Shown here one piece after another: positions 45,459 to 54,268 of a DNA stretch of 64,000 nucleotides. The DNA is from Fluviicola sp. XM-24bin1 (lineage in GTDB: Bacteria; Bacteroidota; Bacteroidia; Flavobacteriales_D; Crocinitomicaceae): contig QCWI01000004.1 of NCBI GenBank assembly GCA_003149635.1, positions 106,500 to 170,499 on the forward strand, written 5' to 3'. The translations under genes were made by a program, and so were the position numbers. How positions within the stretch are numbered: position 1 is the stretch's first letter; the number at the start of each line of letters is the position of its first letter. The notes beneath the pieces are model-generated. The model did no database searches and was not told the origin of the DNA. It saw only the letters and a list, made by a program, of their open reading frames with translations.

Positions 45459-46529
45459 ATGAAGCCAACGTTCCATTCTTTAACGATTCGAGAAATTACA
45501 AGGGAAACAGAAGATGCCGTTTCAATTGCATTCGAAGTTCCTGAGTCCTTACAAGATCAGTTTCACTATTTGCCCGGACAATATTTGACCCTTCGATCTG
45601 ATATCAAAGGAGAAGATGTGCGCCGTTCGTACTCGCTTTGTTCTGCCCCATTTGAAAATGAATGGCGCGTAGCAATCAAAGAAGTGCCAGAAGGACGATT
45701 TTCGACCTTCGCGAATCGTGAATTGAAAGAAGGAATGCAGTTGGACGTTATGACGCCAGCCGGAGGATTCGTTCTAAACACTGATGCATCGGCTAACAAC
45801 CATTACGTGTTGTTCGCGGCTGGAAGTGGAATTACACCGATTCTATCCATCGCAAAAACGGCTTTGCATGAAGAACCGAACAGTACGGTGTCTTTATTCT
45901 ACGGAAATAAAGGATTTGCATCTATCATTTTCCGCGAAGAGATTGAGGCCTTGAAAAACACCTACATGGATCGCCTTCGATTGGTACACGTCCTTTCTCG
46001 TGAGAGCTTGGGGAACGATCTTCAAAAGGGCCGAATTGATGCCGAAAAAGTGGACAACTTGTACAAGGCATTTCTGCAAGGTATCGACATTGACGCTGTG
46101 TACGTGTGTGGGCCGGAACAAATGATTCTGGATGTAAAAGATCGCATGATTGCCAATGGTGTGGATGAGAAAAACGTCCATTTCGAATTGTTTACGTCTC
46201 CATCTGCTAAAAAAGACCCAATTGCTAAACCGACAAATTCACCTAAGGTAGAATCGAATGTAACCATCATCATCGATGACGAGCACATTGATATCAATCT
46301 TTCGTCGAATGGTCAAAATATTCTGGATGCTGGACACGAAGCTGGCGGAGATCTTCCGTTTGCCTGCAAAGGAGGCGTTTGCTGTACGTGTAAAGCGAAA
46401 ATTTTGGAAGGAACTGCTACCATGGACGTGAATTACGCCTTGGAACCTGACGAAGTGGACGCGGGATATATTTTGACATGTCAAGCCCACCCTACAAGTG
46501 ATAAACTAATTGTTTCATTTGACGACTAA
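45459..46529 (+). CDS. paaE: PaaE-type phenylacetyl-CoA epoxidase reductase, copy 1
   Basis: A 356-residue electron-transfer protein: N-terminal FAD domain (YLPGQYLTLR, RRSYSLCSAP), NAD(P)H domain (FAAGSGITPILSIAK, YVCGPEQMILDV) and a C-terminal plant-type [2Fe-2S] domain with CKGGVCCTC and the distal Cys in LTCQAHP. It takes electrons from NAD(P)H and delivers them to PaaA. The ATG at 45459 follows a good promoter box. A paralogue of the same architecture starts 5 nt after its stop. Confidence 0.88.
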   Translation: MKPTFHSLTIREITRETEDAVSIAFEVPESLQDQFHYLPGQYLTLRSDIKGEDVRRSYSLCSAPFENEWRVAIKEVPEGRFSTFANRELKEGMQLDVMTPAGGFVLNTDASANNHYVLFAAGSGITPILSIAKTALHEEPNSTVSLFYGNKGFASIIFREEIEALKNTYMDRLRLVHVLSRESLGNDLQKGRIDAEKVDNLYKAFLQGIDIDAVYVCGPEQMILDVKDRMIANGVDEKNVHFELFTSPSAKKDPIAKPTNSPKVESNVTIIIDDEHIDINLSSNGQNILDAGHEAGGDLPFACKGGVCCTCKAKILEGTATMDVNYALEPDEVDAGYILTCQAHPTSDKLIVSFDD

Positions 46530-46534
46530 ATTTT

Positions 46535-47593
46535 ATGGGATTATTCAAAGGACTTCGCGGGAAATCAAGCAACAAAGCACCACTAGGATTCAGCTATACA
46601 ACTATTAGCGCAGTCGAAAGGCTGTCAAGCGATACGGTAAAAGTGGTTTTGGACGCTTCGTTCAATTTCACGCCTGGACAATACATCAACGTGGCCATTC
46701 CTGTGAACGGAAAGGAAGAACGTCGCTCCTACTCTATTTGCAGTGGAAGTGGTGAACCGTTGGCTATTGCCATTAAAGAAGTGGACAACGGTACCGTTTC
46801 CAAATGGTTCAACCGAGAAGCGAAGGCAGAGATGCAAATCGCCGTTTCCGAACCAGAGGGTAATTTCACCAAACCGGCAGAGGCTAAGAACATTGTTGCC
46901 ATCGCTGCGGGGAGTGGGATCACTCCGATCATGTCCATTTCAAAGCAAATTGAAAAGGAAGGCGGAACTGTTCGTTTGTACTTTGGAAACCGAAGTGAAG
47001 AGGATATCATCTTCCGAAATGAAATTGATACGCTGGACAAAACGAGTCTTGTTTATTTCTTGAGTCGTGAGGAGAAAGAAGGATTCGAACATGGCCGCAT
47101 TACTAAGCAGGTACTAATTGACGAATTCAAGAAAGATTTGAGTTTGTTGCGTGCAGACGGATTCTTTCTGTGTGGGCCTGAACAAATGATTGTAGATGCA
47201 TGTGATGCATTGGAAATGTTCGGCGTAGCGAAAGACAAAATCCATTTCGAATTGTTCACAACTCCGGTATTATTGAAGCCTGAAGAATCATCAGAGACAT
47301 CTGATTTTAAAGGAACCAGTTCGGTTACTGTCGTTCTAGATAGCGAAGAGGAAACCTTCGATTTGGAAAGTACCAAGACCTTATTGGACGGTGCTTTAGA
47401 CGAAGGAATCGATGCTCCATATTCGTGTCGAGGTGGTGTTTGTAGCACGTGCAAAGCGAAAGTTATTGAAGGATCAGCATCGATGAAAATCAATTATTCA
47501 TTGACAGATCAAGAAGTTGCAGAAGGATTTGTATTGACATGTCAAGCGCATCCAACTTCAGAAAAACTTATATTCAACTTCGATGAAGCCTAA
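46535..47593 (+). CDS. PaaE-type ferredoxin reductase, copy 2
   Basis: A 352-residue paralogue of the preceding gene with the same domain order: FTPGQYINVAIP and RRSYSICSG for FAD, IAAGSGITPIMSISK and FLCGPEQMIVDA for NAD(P)H, CRGGVCSTC and LTCQAHP for the iron-sulfur cluster. An extra 15-residue basic N-terminus precedes the fold. Which of the two serves PaaABC cannot be decided from sequence. Its 3' end overlaps the SDR start by 11 nt. Confidence 0.85.
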   Translation: MGLFKGLRGKSSNKAPLGFSYTTISAVERLSSDTVKVVLDASFNFTPGQYINVAIPVNGKEERRSYSICSGSGEPLAIAIKEVDNGTVSKWFNREAKAEMQIAVSEPEGNFTKPAEAKNIVAIAAGSGITPIMSISKQIEKEGGTVRLYFGNRSEEDIIFRNEIDTLDKTSLVYFLSREEKEGFEHGRITKQVLIDEFKKDLSLLRADGFFLCGPEQMIVDACDALEMFGVAKDKIHFELFTTPVLLKPEESSETSDFKGTSSVTVVLDSEEETFDLESTKTLLDGALDEGIDAPYSCRGGVCSTCKAKVIEGSASMKINYSLTDQEVAEGFVLTCQAHPTSEKLIFNFDEA

Positions 47594-48272
47594 AACAATC
47601 GTCATAACTGGGGCCAGCCGAGGAATCGGGAAAGAGTTGGTTATTCAATTGGCTGAATATTCAGGACACCAAATTTTGGCGTTGTCGCGTAATGAGGCCA
47701 AAATGGAATCCGATTTTGAAGATTTTGAAAATGTTTCTTGTCACGCCTTCGATTTAAGTCGTGATGATGTCAAAGAACAAACGGAAAAGATTCTCTCTGG
47801 GATTGATTCTGTTGATGTATTGATCAATAATGCAGGATTCTTGGTGAATAAACCGTTTCTAGAAATCACTCACGAGGACTTTCTTACCAGTTATAAGATC
47901 AATGTAACAGGTGTTATGGAAACCGTGCAGGCGGTCGTTCCTAAAATGACGAACGCGCATATTGTGAATATTAGTTCCGTAGGAGGCTACCAAGGAAGTG
48001 TCAAATTCCCTGGGCTCACAGCCTACTCAACTTCGAAGGCAGCACTGTGCAGTTTTACTGAATTATTTGCCGAAGAATACAAGGAAACGGGCATCGCGAT
48101 GAACTGTTTGTGTTTGGGAGCGGCCCAAACTGAGATGCTGGAAGCAGCATTTCCAGGTTACGAGGCGCCTGTTAGTGCATCAGAAATGGCAGAATACATT
48201 GCAAATTTTGCTTTGAATGCACAAAAATGGATGCGAGGCAAAATAATTCCTGTTTCTTTAAGTACTCCATAA
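47583..48272 (+). CDS. Short-chain dehydrogenase/reductase (SDR)
   Basis: A 229-residue classical SDR. The cofactor loop TGASRGIGKE, the NNAG motif, catalytic Ser in NISSVGG and the YSTSKAA motif with catalytic Tyr and Lys are all present. The substrate is unknown. It overlaps the second reductase by 11 nt, so it is the third gene of the operon that faces paaABCD; a role in the pathway is possible but unproven. Confidence 0.88.
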   Translation: MKPKTIVITGASRGIGKELVIQLAEYSGHQILALSRNEAKMESDFEDFENVSCHAFDLSRDDVKEQTEKILSGIDSVDVLINNAGFLVNKPFLEITHEDFLTSYKINVTGVMETVQAVVPKMTNAHIVNISSVGGYQGSVKFPGLTAYSTSKAALCSFTELFAEEYKETGIAMNCLCLGAAQTEMLEAAFPGYEAPVSASEMAEYIANFALNAQKWMRGKIIPVSLSTP

Positions 48273-48576
48273 TAAGTTTAAAGCTAAATCGTTTTATACT
48301 AATAACTCCTTATTGTCTCATCTCAAAATCTCCTCATTCATGTCATAAAATAATACGTAGTTCTACGTAAGTACTACCATGTAATTCGTCGAAAATATTT
48401 TGATATTAGTCGAAGAATTACTTACTTTGATCTATAATAAGTTACTAACTAGCACGATTAGCAGCAGCAAAATGCACTACTAAATCGTTAAATAGGCATC
48501 CGGAAAAAAGCCGCATGATTATCTAACGAATTAAGCGTTAAAAACTGTCTTCTGAGAGTGCTCCAATACGCTTAAT
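48273..48576. other. AT-rich gap with a TACGTAG dyad
   Basis: About 300 bp with no gene. It contains the dyad TACGTAG-TT-CTACGTA (48354-48369). TTACTTTGATC near 48425 is one base short of TAnnTTTG. No clear terminator for the SDR operon is visible. Confidence 0.4.
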
Positions 48577-49911
48577 ATGTTTACAACTAAACGTACGTTT
48601 AACTTTGTGTTAATCGTTATGGCCCTACTTTCGTTCCCATCGTTCGGCCTTCATTACACCACTACTGGCTCTGGAAACTGGGCCGACCCTACAATCTGGT
48701 CAACAGACGGTGGCGCTACCCACTGTTTTTGTGTGCCTCCTACTTCGGTGAGCGGAGATACCGTTACCGTTTCCCATGACCTTGTACTAAATAGTCATCT
48801 GACTGCAACAAACAGTGCACAAATCAATGTTCTTGCTTCCGGTTCTTTGGATGCTACAGGAAGACGCTTGACTGTTACCGATAACGGAGAAGTGAATCTT
48901 TACGGAGATTGTACCTTCTCTCGTATGATCAATGGTACGGCAGCCGGTTTAAGTGGAGGAACTATCAATGTTCTTGGTTCTATTGTACACCTTGCTGGCC
49001 CAATTAACGCAAATGCTGGAGTGATCAACATCTTTGGATTCTTGTACCAAACGGCAGGAAACATTCAAATTGAGCCGAATGGAACCATCAACTTTACGTC
49101 TGGTGGAAAGTTCGAGTCCTTCAACGGAAACATTAATAACTACGGAACGTTGACACTATGTGCTACGTGCTGTATGACGACTTCAGGAAACTGGACGAAC
49201 GAAATCGGTGGTGTTGTTTCAGGAACTGGATCAGCAACTTCAACGACAGGAAACATGAATAATTTTGGTTCGTTTGATCCTGCCATCACATGGTGTTCGG
49301 CTGGGTTTGATACTGGAATGACTTCCCCAGAAGATTGCACAACGTCAAATACAACTTGTTCTTTCGTATCACTTCCTGTTGAATTGTCAGATTTCTACGG
49401 ATCTGCCATGGAGTACCACAACTTGCTTGCATGGGTAACGCAAACAGAGAAGGATTGCGAAACGTTCATCGTGACGAAATCGCAAGACGGGTACATTTGG
49501 GAAGAAATCGGAAGGGTAACGTGCGCAGGAAACAGCACTAGCGCGAATTTCTACGAATTCAAAGATGTAAATGTTACGGACGGAATTTCATACTACCGTT
49601 TGCAGCAAATTGATGTGGATGGAACGGTTCATTACTCACAGCCAATTAGTATTTCGAATCGAGCATCTCAAAAGTTGATGACCTACCCGAATCCAATTTC
49701 TTCAGGTGACCAAGTATTCATCGCTGGAATCGAAGGTGAAGGAACGTTGAATATTCGAAATGCTGCAGGAATGATTGTAAGTTCGGAAGAAATCTCTCTC
49801 TCTAATGGCGAATCTGCCTCAGTTGATTCTCGCTACCTAAACTCAGGTATGTACATCGTTGAATTCTCCAACGGTAAAGACTTGAAGACAACCAAATTTA
49901 TCATACGATAA
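48577..49911 (+). CDS. Type A T9SS cargo protein
   Basis: A 444-residue exported protein. It has a signal peptide (about 1-24), then a beta-helix-like region of short repeated strands (INVLASGSL, VNLYGDCTF, INVLGSIVH, INIFGFLYQ, about 75-220) with a CATCC cluster, then an Ig-like domain with the common pre-sorting signature LPVELSDFYG...YYRLQQIDVDG, and a type A sorting domain (MTYPNPISSG ... LNSGMYIVEF ... TKFIIR). The 3' half is related to the broken gene at 9011-9346. A strong terminator follows. Confidence 0.88.
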   Translation: MFTTKRTFNFVLIVMALLSFPSFGLHYTTTGSGNWADPTIWSTDGGATHCFCVPPTSVSGDTVTVSHDLVLNSHLTATNSAQINVLASGSLDATGRRLTVTDNGEVNLYGDCTFSRMINGTAAGLSGGTINVLGSIVHLAGPINANAGVINIFGFLYQTAGNIQIEPNGTINFTSGGKFESFNGNINNYGTLTLCATCCMTTSGNWTNEIGGVVSGTGSATSTTGNMNNFGSFDPAITWCSAGFDTGMTSPEDCTTSNTTCSFVSLPVELSDFYGSAMEYHNLLAWVTQTEKDCETFIVTKSQDGYIWEEIGRVTCAGNSTSANFYEFKDVNVTDGISYYRLQQIDVDGTVHYSQPISISNRASQKLMTYPNPISSGDQVFIAGIEGEGTLNIRNAAGMIVSSEEISLSNGESASVDSRYLNSGMYIVEFSNGKDLKTTKFIIR

Positions 49912-49929
49912 ACCTACAATTACAACGGT

Positions 49930-49971
49930 AAAAAGGGAGTTCTTGATTGAAGAGCTCCTTTTTTTTTTTAT
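49930..49971 (+). terminator. Rho-independent terminator
   Basis: A long stem (AAAAAGGGAGTTCTT with AAGAGCTCCTTTTT; one bulged G and one G-T pair), a five-base loop GATTG, and a run of ten or more T. Confidence 0.85.
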
Positions 49972-50088
49972 TTCTCCCCCCCTGCAACGAGTCTTTTATC
50001 TTTCCTCTTTCCGTCTTTAATCTTTTTTCAAACTTTTCCTGTTACTTTTACTCCAAAGAACATTCTAAAGGAAAACGAATCCACTCTT

Positions 50089-50655
50089 TTGAGAAGAACG
50101 ACTGATATAGCCAAACTCTCCGAATCGCAGATTATCGCGCTTGCCAAAAAAAAGAAGCGATACTTTGGCGTTTTGTACGATCGCTATTTCGATCAAATCT
50201 TCTGTTTTGTGTTTAAGCGTCTAGGGGGAAATGAAGAAGTTGCCGGTGATTTGACCCAGCAAACATTCATCAAAGCCATGGCGCACTTGGATAAATATGA
50301 AGACCGCGGATTACCATTCACCAGTTGGTTGTATCGTATTGCGCAAAACGAAGTTTCCATGTTTTTCCGTCAGCAAAAGAAGAGTTATTCCGTGTCAATC
50401 GACGAGGGACGATTGATGGATATGGCAGGCGAAGCCAATCTATCGAACCATATGAGTATGGAAGATCAAGAGCGTTTGATTGAGGCGATTAACGGATTAA
50501 AACAAGAGCATCAGGATTTAATTGAACTTCGATTTTTCCAGGAATTGAGTTTCAAAGAAATCGCTGAAATTTACGATATTACAGAAGCAAACGCTAAAAT
50601 GCGCACCTACCGCATTCTCGAGAAAATCGGTAAAATGTGGGGAGATAATTCATGA
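50089..50655 (+). CDS. RNA polymerase sigma factor, ECF type
   Basis: A 188-residue sigma-70 family factor with regions 2 and 4 only. Region 2 runs from LYDRYFDQIFCFVFKRL through DLTQQTFIKAMAHLDKY and FTSWLYRIAQNEV; region 4 is LIELRFFQELSFKEIAEIYDITEANAKMRTYRILEKI. The start codon is TTG: no ATG lies in frame nearby, and AAAGGAAAA lies about 15 nt upstream. It overlaps the next gene in an ATGA junction, so the small membrane protein is the candidate partner. Confidence 0.9.
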   Translation: MRRTTDIAKLSESQIIALAKKKKRYFGVLYDRYFDQIFCFVFKRLGGNEEVAGDLTQQTFIKAMAHLDKYEDRGLPFTSWLYRIAQNEVSMFFRQQKKSYSVSIDEGRLMDMAGEANLSNHMSMEDQERLIEAINGLKQEHQDLIELRFFQELSFKEIAEIYDITEANAKMRTYRILEKIGKMWGDNS

Positions 50656-50858
50656 GAAAGTTTGTCATAAATAAAGAGCAGAAGAAATTGACGCCATCTG
50701 AAGAGCAGATCAAGCGCCAGAAGGATTTTGCGCGTTTGCACCACGATTACGAAAAGATCTTCAAACGTGGAAAGAAACCGCTGTACCGCGATCCGAAGCT
50801 TTTCCTTCTACTTCTAATCATCGGATTGATGTTCCTACTAATGTTCCTAGAAACATAG
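50652..50858 (+). CDS. Small membrane protein coupled to the sigma factor
   Basis: A 68-residue protein. A basic, helical cytoplasmic part (about 1-48) precedes one C-terminal helix (KLFLLLLIIGLMFLLMFL), giving a tail-anchored topology. It has no zinc-binding anti-sigma motif (HxxxCxxC). The ATGA overlap with the sigma gene implies coupled translation, so it may tether or restrain the sigma factor, but this is inference. A heptamer array follows. Confidence 0.7.
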   Translation: MRKFVINKEQKKLTPSEEQIKRQKDFARLHHDYEKIFKRGKKPLYRDPKLFLLLLIIGLMFLLMFLET

Positions 50859-50893
50859 AATTGGTGAAGCTACTTGTAAAAGACTTGACAGGC

Positions 50894-50949
50894 CTTCCTC
50901 CTTCTACTTTCTGCTTTCAACTTTCCACCTTCTACCTTGTACTTACCGC
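50894..50949. repeat. Direct heptamer array (reverse GYNGAAR type)
   Basis: Eight consecutive heptamers in register: CTTCCTC, CTTCTAC, TTTCTGC, TTTCAAC, TTTCCAC, CTTCTAC, CTTGTAC, TTACCGC. On the minus strand they read GTAGAAG, GCAGAAA and so on, the same family as at 10997 and 44274. Here all point one way, so no hairpin forms. Confidence 0.78.
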
Positions 50950-51018
50950 CTTTTCCCAACTCCCTCTCATCAGATTTTTGCAAGCCCTGCCCATTTTTCG
51001 TATTTTCATCTGAAATTC

Positions 51019-52026
51019 ATGCGATTGAAGCTATTTGGACTTCTTGTTCTGCTACTTTTCTGTACTTCTCATGCAAGTGCGCAGGATATCCATTGGTCAC
51101 AATTCAATGACAATCCCATTTTTCAAAACCCGGCAAATACAGGCGATTTCAGAGGAGATGTCCGATTTGTTGGAAACTACCGCGATCAATGGCGAAGTGT
51201 TACTGTGCCCTTTCAAACCTTAAATTTTACCGTAGATGCCATCCCTTTGACACGTCGCGATGTCGCCTATGGACTCATGGTGTTTCATGACGTCGTTGGA
51301 GATGGAAACTTTCGTACCATCGAAATTCAAGGGAATGTTGCCAAACAATTCCTTCTCACTCCAGATTCGACGCACATCTTAAGAGCAGGACTCAATTTCG
51401 GAATGAATCATCGTCAACTCAATTTCGATGCCTTTTATTTCGACAATCAATTCAACGGAGTACAATTCTTCCCTTCGTTGCCTACTGGCGAGGTACTAAC
51501 GTCAGATGCACGAACAAACATGAATGTCGGAGCCGGATTTACCTATCAATACTTCGATAACGATCGATTCAACTTCACTGGAGGATTAGGAGTATTCAAT
51601 ATCAACCGACCAAATCAAGGATTTTATGGTGATGTCATTCGCCGAGATGTCCGCTTCACTGCCTTCGGAAAAGGAATCTATGAACTCAACTATGATTGGG
51701 ATCTCGTTCCCGGATTCCAAGTTTCGGTTCAAGGAAAATACCGCGAAATCATGGTGGGATCTTCCGCTAAATACACGCTCGTAGATCGATTGGGTGAATA
51801 CAAAGCATTGTACGCCGGACTTTATTACAGAAACCGAGATGCGGCATTTCTTTCGTTAGGTTTGGATTACCAGGCCTTGTTCGTTGGAGTGAGCTACGAT
51901 ATCAATTTTTCACAATTGGTTCCTGCCAGCCGTACTCGCGGAGGAATTGAAATTGCCGTACGCTATATCATCAACCGTTTCAAACCGAAAAAAATCGTTC
52001 ACCGAATATGTCCAGACTATATCTGA
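51019..52026 (+). CDS. PorP/SprF family type IX secretion membrane protein
   Basis: A 335-residue outer-membrane beta-barrel with a signal peptide (about 1-21) and the family opening QDIHWSQFNDNPIFQNPANTG...VGNYRDQW. PorP/SprF proteins work with T9SS and gliding machinery; several paralogues per genome are usual and often each partners one surface protein. TATTTTCA, a weak box, lies 10 nt before the ATG. It overlaps the next gene by 19 nt. Confidence 0.92.
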   Translation: MRLKLFGLLVLLLFCTSHASAQDIHWSQFNDNPIFQNPANTGDFRGDVRFVGNYRDQWRSVTVPFQTLNFTVDAIPLTRRDVAYGLMVFHDVVGDGNFRTIEIQGNVAKQFLLTPDSTHILRAGLNFGMNHRQLNFDAFYFDNQFNGVQFFPSLPTGEVLTSDARTNMNVGAGFTYQYFDNDRFNFTGGLGVFNINRPNQGFYGDVIRRDVRFTAFGKGIYELNYDWDLVPGFQVSVQGKYREIMVGSSAKYTLVDRLGEYKALYAGLYYRNRDAAFLSLGLDYQALFVGVSYDINFSQLVPASRTRGGIEIAVRYIINRFKPKKIVHRICPDYI

Positions 52027-54248
52027 TCTTGCTTTTCACACTATTCAGTAGCGTTTCGTTTGGACAAGACCAACTGAAAAAATACCTCGACTTTGCCAAA
52101 GAACAATACGACAAGGGCGATTATTACTATGCTCTGGAGTATTACAAAAAGGCGATGACTTTGGACTCTAACACCGTCGACATCGTCTGGAACCTGGCGG
52201 AAACGTATCGTGCATACAAAGACTATCGCAAGGCGGAATTTTATTACCAAAAAGTCTACGAGAAGGAATCCTCTCGAATATACCCAAACAGTTTGCTTTA
52301 CGTTGGTTTGATGCAGAAGCAAAACGGCAAGTACGACGAAGCGCTGGAAACCTTCAAAAAGGCGAAAAAGAAATATTACAAGGACAAGAAAAGCTATCGC
52401 TACAAAAAGGCGAAGCAAGAAGTTGCCAGCACTGTTTGGGCAAAATCCGCCCTTCGTGATACAGCCGATCTTTCTGTGGAACCACTTCCTCCAACGGTGA
52501 ACACGCCCAATTCAGAGTTCGGTCACGGGATTTTCAATTCCATCTTGTATTTCTCCAGCCTTCGCGCCGATTCAATCAGCGAAAAAGAGGAGGTTTATAC
52601 TACTGGATACCACACCTTATTGTATCAAAGTGAAATTGAAAACAATGAATTCGAGGAATCATCTCGAATTGACGATTTGGTGAAAAACGCCATGAACACA
52701 GGTAACGGAACCTTCAGTCTGGATGGACAACGCTTCTATTTCAGTCGCTGCACCGAGAAAGGATACAACTACCATTGTAAAATTATGGTGGCGCAGTATG
52801 GCGAAGGGAAATGGTCGTACATTGATTCGCTAGGTGACATCATCAACGAACCAGGAGCCAATACTACCATGCCGTGCATCGCAGAAATTGATGGAAAAGA
52901 AACCCTCATTTTTGCCTCCGATCGTGAAGATTCCAAAGGCGGATTGGATTTATACTACAGCCAGATTCGAAATGGGAATCAATTTGGAAAGGTGCGCGCT
53001 CTGAAAACGCTGAATTCCATTGAAAACGACGTCACTCCGTGGTGGGACACTGAAAACAATCGATTGTATTTCTCTTCTTCATGGCACGACGGATTTGGAG
53101 GCTACGATGTGTTCTACTCCCAATACAACGGTCGTTTTGAGAAACCTGTGAACGCCGGACTTCCGGTCAACAGTCCTGCGAACGACTTGTACTACTTCCG
53201 AGAAATCGATACAGGATACGTTACCACCAACCGAATTGGCGTTCTTTTCAGCAAAAATCCTACGTGCTGTAGCGACATCTTTGCATTGAAACCGCCAGTT
53301 CAAGACATTCCTCCAACACCAGAAGAAACCTTGGAAGATTTGATGAAACGACTTCCAGTAACTTTGTACTTCCACAACGACTGCCCGGATCCAAAGACGA
53401 GAAAAGATACGACCAAAGTCAATTACATCAACGGTTACGACGAGTACACGGCGATGTTGGACAAATACAAAAAAGAATATTCCAACGGGCTTTCCGGTGA
53501 CAAAGCGGAAGAAGCAAAAGAAGATATTGAGAGCTTTTTTGTGGAATACGTAGATCAAGGAGTGAAAGATTTAGAGGTGTTCCGAGATTTGCTTCTTAAA
53601 GAATTGGACGGAGGTGCAAAAATCAATTTGACGGTAAAAGGGTTCGCCAGTCCACTCGCGAAAACCGATTACAACGTGCATTTGACCAATCGACGTATCA
53701 ATTCGTTGATCAATTACATGTACGAATACAACGGAGGTGTTTTCGCTAAATACATGGATGGAACGGCTGAAAACGGCGGTAAAGTAGTCTTCAATCATAT
53801 TCCATTTGGAGAATACACGGCCGATCAAACTACCAGTGACAATCCCAATGACGTACAAAAGTCAGTGTATTCACGAGCTGCAGCCAAAGAAAGAAAAATT
53901 GAAATTCAAAGTGTAAGCTATCTGGAAGAAGACACTGTCTTTGCCCTGGTTACGGATCAAGCACTGATCGATGCAGGGGCTAAAAAGAGAGGCGATATCA
54001 TCAAGGTAAGCTACGAGGTAAAGAACAATTCAGCAAAACCAATCACGATTAGTGATGTGCGAATTCCGTGCGAGTGCACCACTGCCAATGTCGAGAAGAA
54101 AGATTTAGAGCCAGGAGAAACCACCACCGTACAAATGGAAGTCGACACCAAAAACATCATCGGATTTGCGGTCAAATCGATCTATTTACAAGTTGACGGA
54201 TTCGACGAAGAACTCCGATTATACATCTCCAGCGAGATTAGTGATTAA
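52008..54248 (+). CDS. TPR - PD40 - OmpA-like - DUF1573 envelope protein
   Basis: A 746-residue exported protein: signal peptide (about 1-19), TPR region (about 22-140; YDKGDYYYALEYYKKA), PD40/WD40-like propeller (about 160-430; LIFASDREDSKGGLDLYYS, LYFSSSWHDGFGGYDVFYS), an OmpA-like peptidoglycan-binding domain (about 540-610; GFASPLAKTDYNVHLTNRR) and a C-terminal DUF1573 Ig-like domain (about 665-746; IPCECTTANVEKKDLEPGET). It resembles PorE-type proteins that tie the PorP/SprF barrel to peptidoglycan. The DUF1573 end is an unusual addition. The gene starts inside the PorP/SprF gene, so the two are coupled. Confidence 0.88.
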   Translation: MSRLYLILLFTLFSSVSFGQDQLKKYLDFAKEQYDKGDYYYALEYYKKAMTLDSNTVDIVWNLAETYRAYKDYRKAEFYYQKVYEKESSRIYPNSLLYVGLMQKQNGKYDEALETFKKAKKKYYKDKKSYRYKKAKQEVASTVWAKSALRDTADLSVEPLPPTVNTPNSEFGHGIFNSILYFSSLRADSISEKEEVYTTGYHTLLYQSEIENNEFEESSRIDDLVKNAMNTGNGTFSLDGQRFYFSRCTEKGYNYHCKIMVAQYGEGKWSYIDSLGDIINEPGANTTMPCIAEIDGKETLIFASDREDSKGGLDLYYSQIRNGNQFGKVRALKTLNSIENDVTPWWDTENNRLYFSSSWHDGFGGYDVFYSQYNGRFEKPVNAGLPVNSPANDLYYFREIDTGYVTTNRIGVLFSKNPTCCSDIFALKPPVQDIPPTPEETLEDLMKRLPVTLYFHNDCPDPKTRKDTTKVNYINGYDEYTAMLDKYKKEYSNGLSGDKAEEAKEDIESFFVEYVDQGVKDLEVFRDLLLKELDGGAKINLTVKGFASPLAKTDYNVHLTNRRINSLINYMYEYNGGVFAKYMDGTAENGGKVVFNHIPFGEYTADQTTSDNPNDVQKSVYSRAAAKERKIEIQSVSYLEEDTVFALVTDQALIDAGAKKRGDIIKVSYEVKNNSAKPITISDVRIPCECTTANVEKKDLEPGETTTVQMEVDTKNIIGFAVKSIYLQVDGFDEELRLYISSEISD

Positions 54249-54256
54249 TCATTCGG

Positions 54257-54264
54257 TATATTTG
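54257..54264 (+). promoter_or_regulatory. TAnnTTTG promoter box, 4 nt before a GTG start
   Basis: TATATTTG is followed by CCGC and the GTG at 54269. This is the fourth full match with exactly 4 nt between box and start, here with GTG. Confidence 0.65.
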
Positions 54265-54268
54265 CCGC

